A stretch of 64,000 bases of DNA from Streptomyces brasiliensis. Its GTDB lineage: Bacteria > Actinomycetota > Actinomycetes > Streptomycetales > Streptomycetaceae. Of this stretch, positions 61,243 through 64,000 are shown in pieces. The stretch spans positions 1 to 64,000 of the forward strand of contig NZ_BMQA01000028.1 of the NCBI RefSeq assembly GCF_014647875.1. Reading direction: 5' to 3'. Numbering within the stretch: position 1 is the first letter of the stretch; each line of letters opens with the position of its first letter. The position numbers and the translations under genes were made by a program. Under the pieces are notes generated by a model, which did not search any database, was not told the origin of the DNA, and worked only from the letters and a program-made list of their open reading frames with translations.

Positions 61243-63483
61243 CTATTCGTTGGTGAACTCCTCCACCACCGTCGCGCCCAGCTCCTTGACGATGAGTTCG
61301 TGGCCGGAGAGGGCCGATTCGTCGAGGTCCGGGTCGTCGTCCTCGGGGATGTCGTCCTCGGGGGCGACCGGGGGCGGTTCCGGGGCGGCGGCCGGCCGGG
61401 GGGCCTGGGGCGCTGCTGTCGGGGGCGCGGGCGGTGCGGCGGGTGCGGGCGCGGTCGGCTGAGGAGCGGCCGGACGCTGTACGGGGGTGGGGGAGGGTGC
61501 GGTGTAGCTGTTGCCGCCGCCCGCGTACGTCGAGGAGCCGCCGGCGGGTGCCGGGGCCGAGCCGCCCGACGGGTCGACGATCGCCTCGATCTTCCACTGC
61601 ACGTTGAACTGCTCGGCCAGCGCCTGCCGCAGCACGTCCTCGCTGCCGCTGCTCGCGAAGTTGTCGCGTGCGCCGGCGTTCACGAAGCCCAGCTGGAGCG
61701 TGGTGCCGTCGAAACCGGCGACCTGGGCGTTCTGGCTGAGCAGGATCCAGGTGAAGCGGCGGCGGTTCTTGACGGCTTCGAGGATGTTCGGCCAGAGCAT
61801 GCGGGGGTCGAGGCCGCCGGGGGTGGGGGGCGCGGACGGTGCCGGGGTCGCGGGCGTGGGCGCGGGCGCGGGTGTCTGGGGTGCCGGCTGTGACTGTCCG
61901 CTGCCTGCGGGGGCGGCCGTGGGCCAGCCGCCCGGCCGACGGCCACTGCCCGCGGGGGCGGCGGTGGGCCAGGCGCCCGGGGCCGGACCGGCGGAGGGGG
62001 GCGGAGTCTGGGGAGCGGCCGGGGCCGGGGGCTGGGCAGGGGTGGAAGGCAGGCCACCGCTGACGGGCCCGGCGGGACCGTTGCCCTCGCTGGCCGGCCC
62101 GGCACCGGGCGCGCCGGGGGCCGTAGCTCCAGGAGCCGCAGCAGCGGGAGCGGAAGGAGCCGGAGGAGCAGGGGCCGTGGCCCCCGGAGCAGCCCCACCG
62201 CCGCCCGGACCCCGAACGGCCGCGCGCGCCGCAGCGGGGCCGCCGCCGGCCGGCATCTGGGGGGCGTGCGCGTCGGGACCGGGGACGTACTCCATGGCGG
62301 GGGCGCTCGCGGCGCCGGAGAAGTTGATGCCGCGCTCGAGGCGGTCGAGGCGGGCCATGACGGAGCGCTCGTCGCCGTAGGCCGCGGGGAGCAGGACGCG
62401 GGCGCAGATGAGTTCGAGCTGGAGGCGGGGCGAGGTGGCGCCGCGCATCTCCGTGAGGCCCTCGTTGACGAGGTCGGCGGCGCGGCTGAGCTCGGCGGCG
62501 CCGAAGATGCCGGCCTGGGCCTGCATGCGCTCGAGCACGTCGGCGGGGGCGTCGATGAGTCCCTTGTCCACGGCGTCGGGCACAGCGGCGAGGATCACCA
62601 GATCCCGCAGCCGTTCGAGCAGGTCGGCGACGAAGCGCCGGGGATCGTTGCCCCCCTCGATCACGCGGTCCACGACCTCGAAGGCGGCGGCTCCGTCACC
62701 GGTGGCGAAGGCCTCGACGACGGAGTCGAGCAGTGACCCTTCGGTGTACCCGAGGAGCGAGGTGGCCATGGCATACGTCACACCATCGGCCCCGGCACCG
62801 GCGAGCAGCTGGTCCATGACGGACATGGAGTCACGCACGGATCCGGCGCCGGCGCGCACGACGAGCGGGAGCACACCGTCCTCGACCGGGATGTTCTCCT
62901 TCTGGCACACCTCGCCGAGGTAGTCGCGAAGCGTCCCTGGAGGCACGAGCCGGAACGGGTAGTGGTGGGTGCGCGACCGAATGGTCCCGATGACCTTCTC
63001 GGGCTCTGTGGTGGCGAAGATGAACTTGAGATGCTCGGGCGGCTCCTCGACGACCTTGAGCAGGGCGTTGAAGCCGGCCGACGTGACCATGTGGGCCTCG
63101 TCGATGATGTAGATCTTGTACCGGCTGCCCGCGGGCCCGAAGAAGGCCTTCTCACGCAGCTCACGGGCGTCGTCCACACCACCGTGGGAGGCCGCGTCGA
63201 TCTCGATGACGTCGATGGAACCGGGTCCGTTCCGGGCGAGATCCCGGCAGGACTGGCACTCGCCGCAGGGCGTGGGCGTAGGCCCCTGCTCGCAGTTCAG
63301 ACAGCGGGCCAGGATGCGCGCGCTGGTGGTCTTCCCGCACCCACGCGGCCCGCTGAACAGGTACGCGTGGTTGACCCGGTTGTTCCGCAGCGCCTGCTGC
63401 AGCGGGTCGGTGACATGCTCCTGCCCGATGACCTCCGCGAAGGTCTCCGGGCGATAGCGGCGGTACAGCGCGAGAGACGACAC
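61243..63483 (-). CDS. dnaX: DNA polymerase III subunits gamma/tau
   Basis: 746 residues. The clamp-loader AAA+ ATPase is at about 1-360: ALYRRYRPETFAEVIGQEHV, Walker A GPRGCGKTTSARIL, Zn Cys in CLNCEQG and CGECQSC, Walker B YIIDEAHM, sensor 1 region TTEPEKVIGTIRSR. A Pro/Ala-rich linker (about 390-560) with tandem WPTAAPAGSG units and a tau-like domain (LWPNILEAVKNRRRFTWILL) lead to an acidic tail. No A-rich slippery site for a gamma frameshift is seen. GTG 63483 is the family start. Confidence 0.95.
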   Translation of the reverse strand: MSSLALYRRYRPETFAEVIGQEHVTDPLQQALRNNRVNHAYLFSGPRGCGKTTSARILARCLNCEQGPTPTPCGECQSCRDLARNGPGSIDVIEIDAASHGGVDDARELREKAFFGPAGSRYKIYIIDEAHMVTSAGFNALLKVVEEPPEHLKFIFATTEPEKVIGTIRSRTHHYPFRLVPPGTLRDYLGEVCQKENIPVEDGVLPLVVRAGAGSVRDSMSVMDQLLAGAGADGVTYAMATSLLGYTEGSLLDSVVEAFATGDGAAAFEVVDRVIEGGNDPRRFVADLLERLRDLVILAAVPDAVDKGLIDAPADVLERMQAQAGIFGAAELSRAADLVNEGLTEMRGATSPRLQLELICARVLLPAAYGDERSVMARLDRLERGINFSGAASAPAMEYVPGPDAHAPQMPAGGGPAAARAAVRGPGGGGAAPGATAPAPPAPSAPAAAAPGATAPGAPGAGPASEGNGPAGPVSGGLPSTPAQPPAPAAPQTPPPSAGPAPGAWPTAAPAGSGRRPGGWPTAAPAGSGQSQPAPQTPAPAPTPATPAPSAPPTPGGLDPRMLWPNILEAVKNRRRFTWILLSQNAQVAGFDGTTLQLGFVNAGARDNFASSGSEDVLRQALAEQFNVQWKIEAIVDPSGGSAPAPAGGSSTYAGGGNSYTAPSPTPVQRPAAPQPTAPAPAAPPAPPTAAPQAPRPAAAPEPPPVAPEDDIPEDDDPDLDESALSGHELIVKELGATVVEEFTNE

Positions 63484-63576
63484 GCATACGAGGTTATAGG
63501 CGTCCACTGACAACGGACTCCGCCGTCGCCCGTACCCGGATGTCCTGGTTCCTCCAGGAAACCTCCAGGAAATGCA

Positions 63577-63671
63577 GACGCCCCCCACGCACCCGCCAGA
63601 GCCGACCTACCCTTGCTGCCTTCCGGCCCTGGGGGAGTTCAGTCAGATAGCGCCGCGTGAGGGGCTCCGCA
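63577..63671 (-). ncRNA. ffs: Signal recognition particle RNA (4.5S)
   Basis: On the minus strand the conserved apical hairpin GGGCCGGAAGGCAGCAAGGG with its GGAA tetraloop and asymmetric loop is present. Flanking arms GCCCCTCACGC (63655-63665) and GCGTGGGGGGC (63580-63590) pair to close the RNA. It lies directly upstream of dnaX on the same strand, the usual actinobacterial position. Ends are approximate. Confidence 0.92.
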
Positions 63672-63741
63672 CAGAGTACCTGATAGCGGCAGGTGGGAAC
63701 GAGTTCGCGAGCACTCCTCTCGGTCATGTAATGTTTCCGGC

Positions 63742-63829
63742 GGAGGATTCGCCTAGAGGCCTAGGGCGCACGCTTGGAAAGCGTGTTGGGGGCAACCCCT
63801 CACGAGTTCGAATCTCGTATCCTCCGCCA
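63742..63829 (+). tRNA. tRNA-Ser (GGA) with encoded CCA
   Basis: A class II tRNA with a long variable arm. Acceptor GGAGGAT pairs with ATCCTCC, anticodon loop TTGGAAA, T arm ACGAG-TTCGAAT-CTCGT. G73 is followed by CCA (63827-63829). An integrase gene end lies 80 bases downstream, so this tRNA is the likely attachment site. Confidence 0.94.
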
Positions 63830-63849
63830 GTGCCTCACCGGGCACGATG

Positions 63850-63885
63850 TCGAAGGGCCCCACCGTTCGCGGCGGGGCCCTTCGA
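63850..63885 (+). terminator. Terminator of tRNA-Ser
   Basis: A 12-base stem TCGAAGGGCCCC / GGGGCCCTTCGA (63850-63861, 63874-63885) around a 12-base loop. Confidence 0.8.
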
Positions 63886-63908
63886 CGTTGTCCGTCTCAG
63901 TTTCCGTC

Positions 63909-64000
63909 TCACTTGGTCTTCGGCGGCTCCCAGAGAGCATCGCCGACTTCTTGAGCGACCTTCCGCAGCATCGTTCCAGTGACGTGCATGTACCGGGCGC
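63909..64000 (-). CDS. C-terminus of a tyrosine recombinase (integrase), partial
   Basis: The window ends inside this gene. The last 29 codons read ARYMHVTGTMLRKVAQEVGD then ALWEPPKTK. The YMHVT motif is the catalytic-Tyr box found at the C-terminus of phage and ICE integrases (usually T.xxYxHV), and the sequence after it is the usual short amphipathic tail ending in Trp-Glu-Pro. Its position just beside tRNA-Ser, pointing toward it, is standard for an element integrated in the tRNA 3' end. The element lies beyond 64000. Confidence 0.8.
   Translation of the reverse strand, partial: ARYMHVTGTMLRKVAQEVGDALWEPPKTK

Noticed and set aside
61243..63483. Programmed frameshift in dnaX making gamma
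   Set aside because: No A-rich slippery heptamer or ribosome-site-like stimulator is seen at the expected place.

Overview
The window is high-GC actinobacterial DNA from the core of a Streptomyces chromosome. Markers are bldC, an Lsr2-type nucleoid protein, valine dehydrogenase, a DUF3073 protein, a cyclic-di-AMP riboswitch before an M23 peptidase, and rRNA and tRNA sequences typical of the genus. The gene order matches the central region of S. coelicolor from about dnaX to just beyond bldC, read right to left. Most genes are conserved housekeeping or regulatory genes. Accessory change is concentrated near tRNA genes.

Layout. (1) 1-430 is the promoter and leader of an rRNA operon that runs leftward out of the window. 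(2) 431-9129 holds a MarR/MFS divergent pair, a PAS-SpoIIE-HATPase phosphatase, a type II NADH dehydrogenase, a TetR regulator, and a membrane-anchored ECF sigma factor fused to a carbohydrate-binding domain. (3) 9281-20214 holds an asparagine-synthase/lasso-cyclase-like protein, an NsdA-like regulator, an L-2-hydroxyglutarate oxidase, trmB, a PrsW-type protease, an aldo/keto reductase, a riboswitch-controlled M23 peptidase and initiator tRNA. (4) 20283-26450 holds a MarR-controlled flavin-precursor locus (reductase-deaminase, MarR, GTP cyclohydrolase II), two broken genes, tRNA-Lys, an amino-acid permease and an FG-GAP remnant. (5) 26457-36982 holds a DEAD-box helicase with an RGG-like tail, a lipoprotein, a small zincin, a membrane metallophosphoesterase, tRNA Glu-Asp-Phe, HrpA helicase and a second tRNA-Asp. 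(6) 37420-41577 centres on bldC, valine dehydrogenase and DUF3073. (7) 41653-61145 carries purine genes purM, purF, purSQL, purC and purD, with regulators, transporters, lsrL, three tRNA-Gly genes and a decayed ABC/two-component locus between them. (8) 61243-64000 has dnaX, SRP RNA, tRNA-Ser and the end of a tyrosine recombinase, which marks an integrated element that continues past the right edge.

How genes work together. The purine genes cover most of the route to IMP, and purS-purQ-purL form the FGAM synthase complex. BldC, the NsdA-like protein, the SpoIIE phosphatase and LsrL all point to control of development and chromatin. The riboswitch couples cell-wall hydrolysis to c-di-AMP. The MarR/ribA/reductase-deaminase locus shares a TTCAAATTTGAA-type palindrome at its promoters and looks like a self-contained inducible unit.

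Limits. Assignments come from reading motifs and from memory of the families; no database search was run. Start codons were chosen from ribosome-binding sites and family starts, and doubtful ones are flagged.
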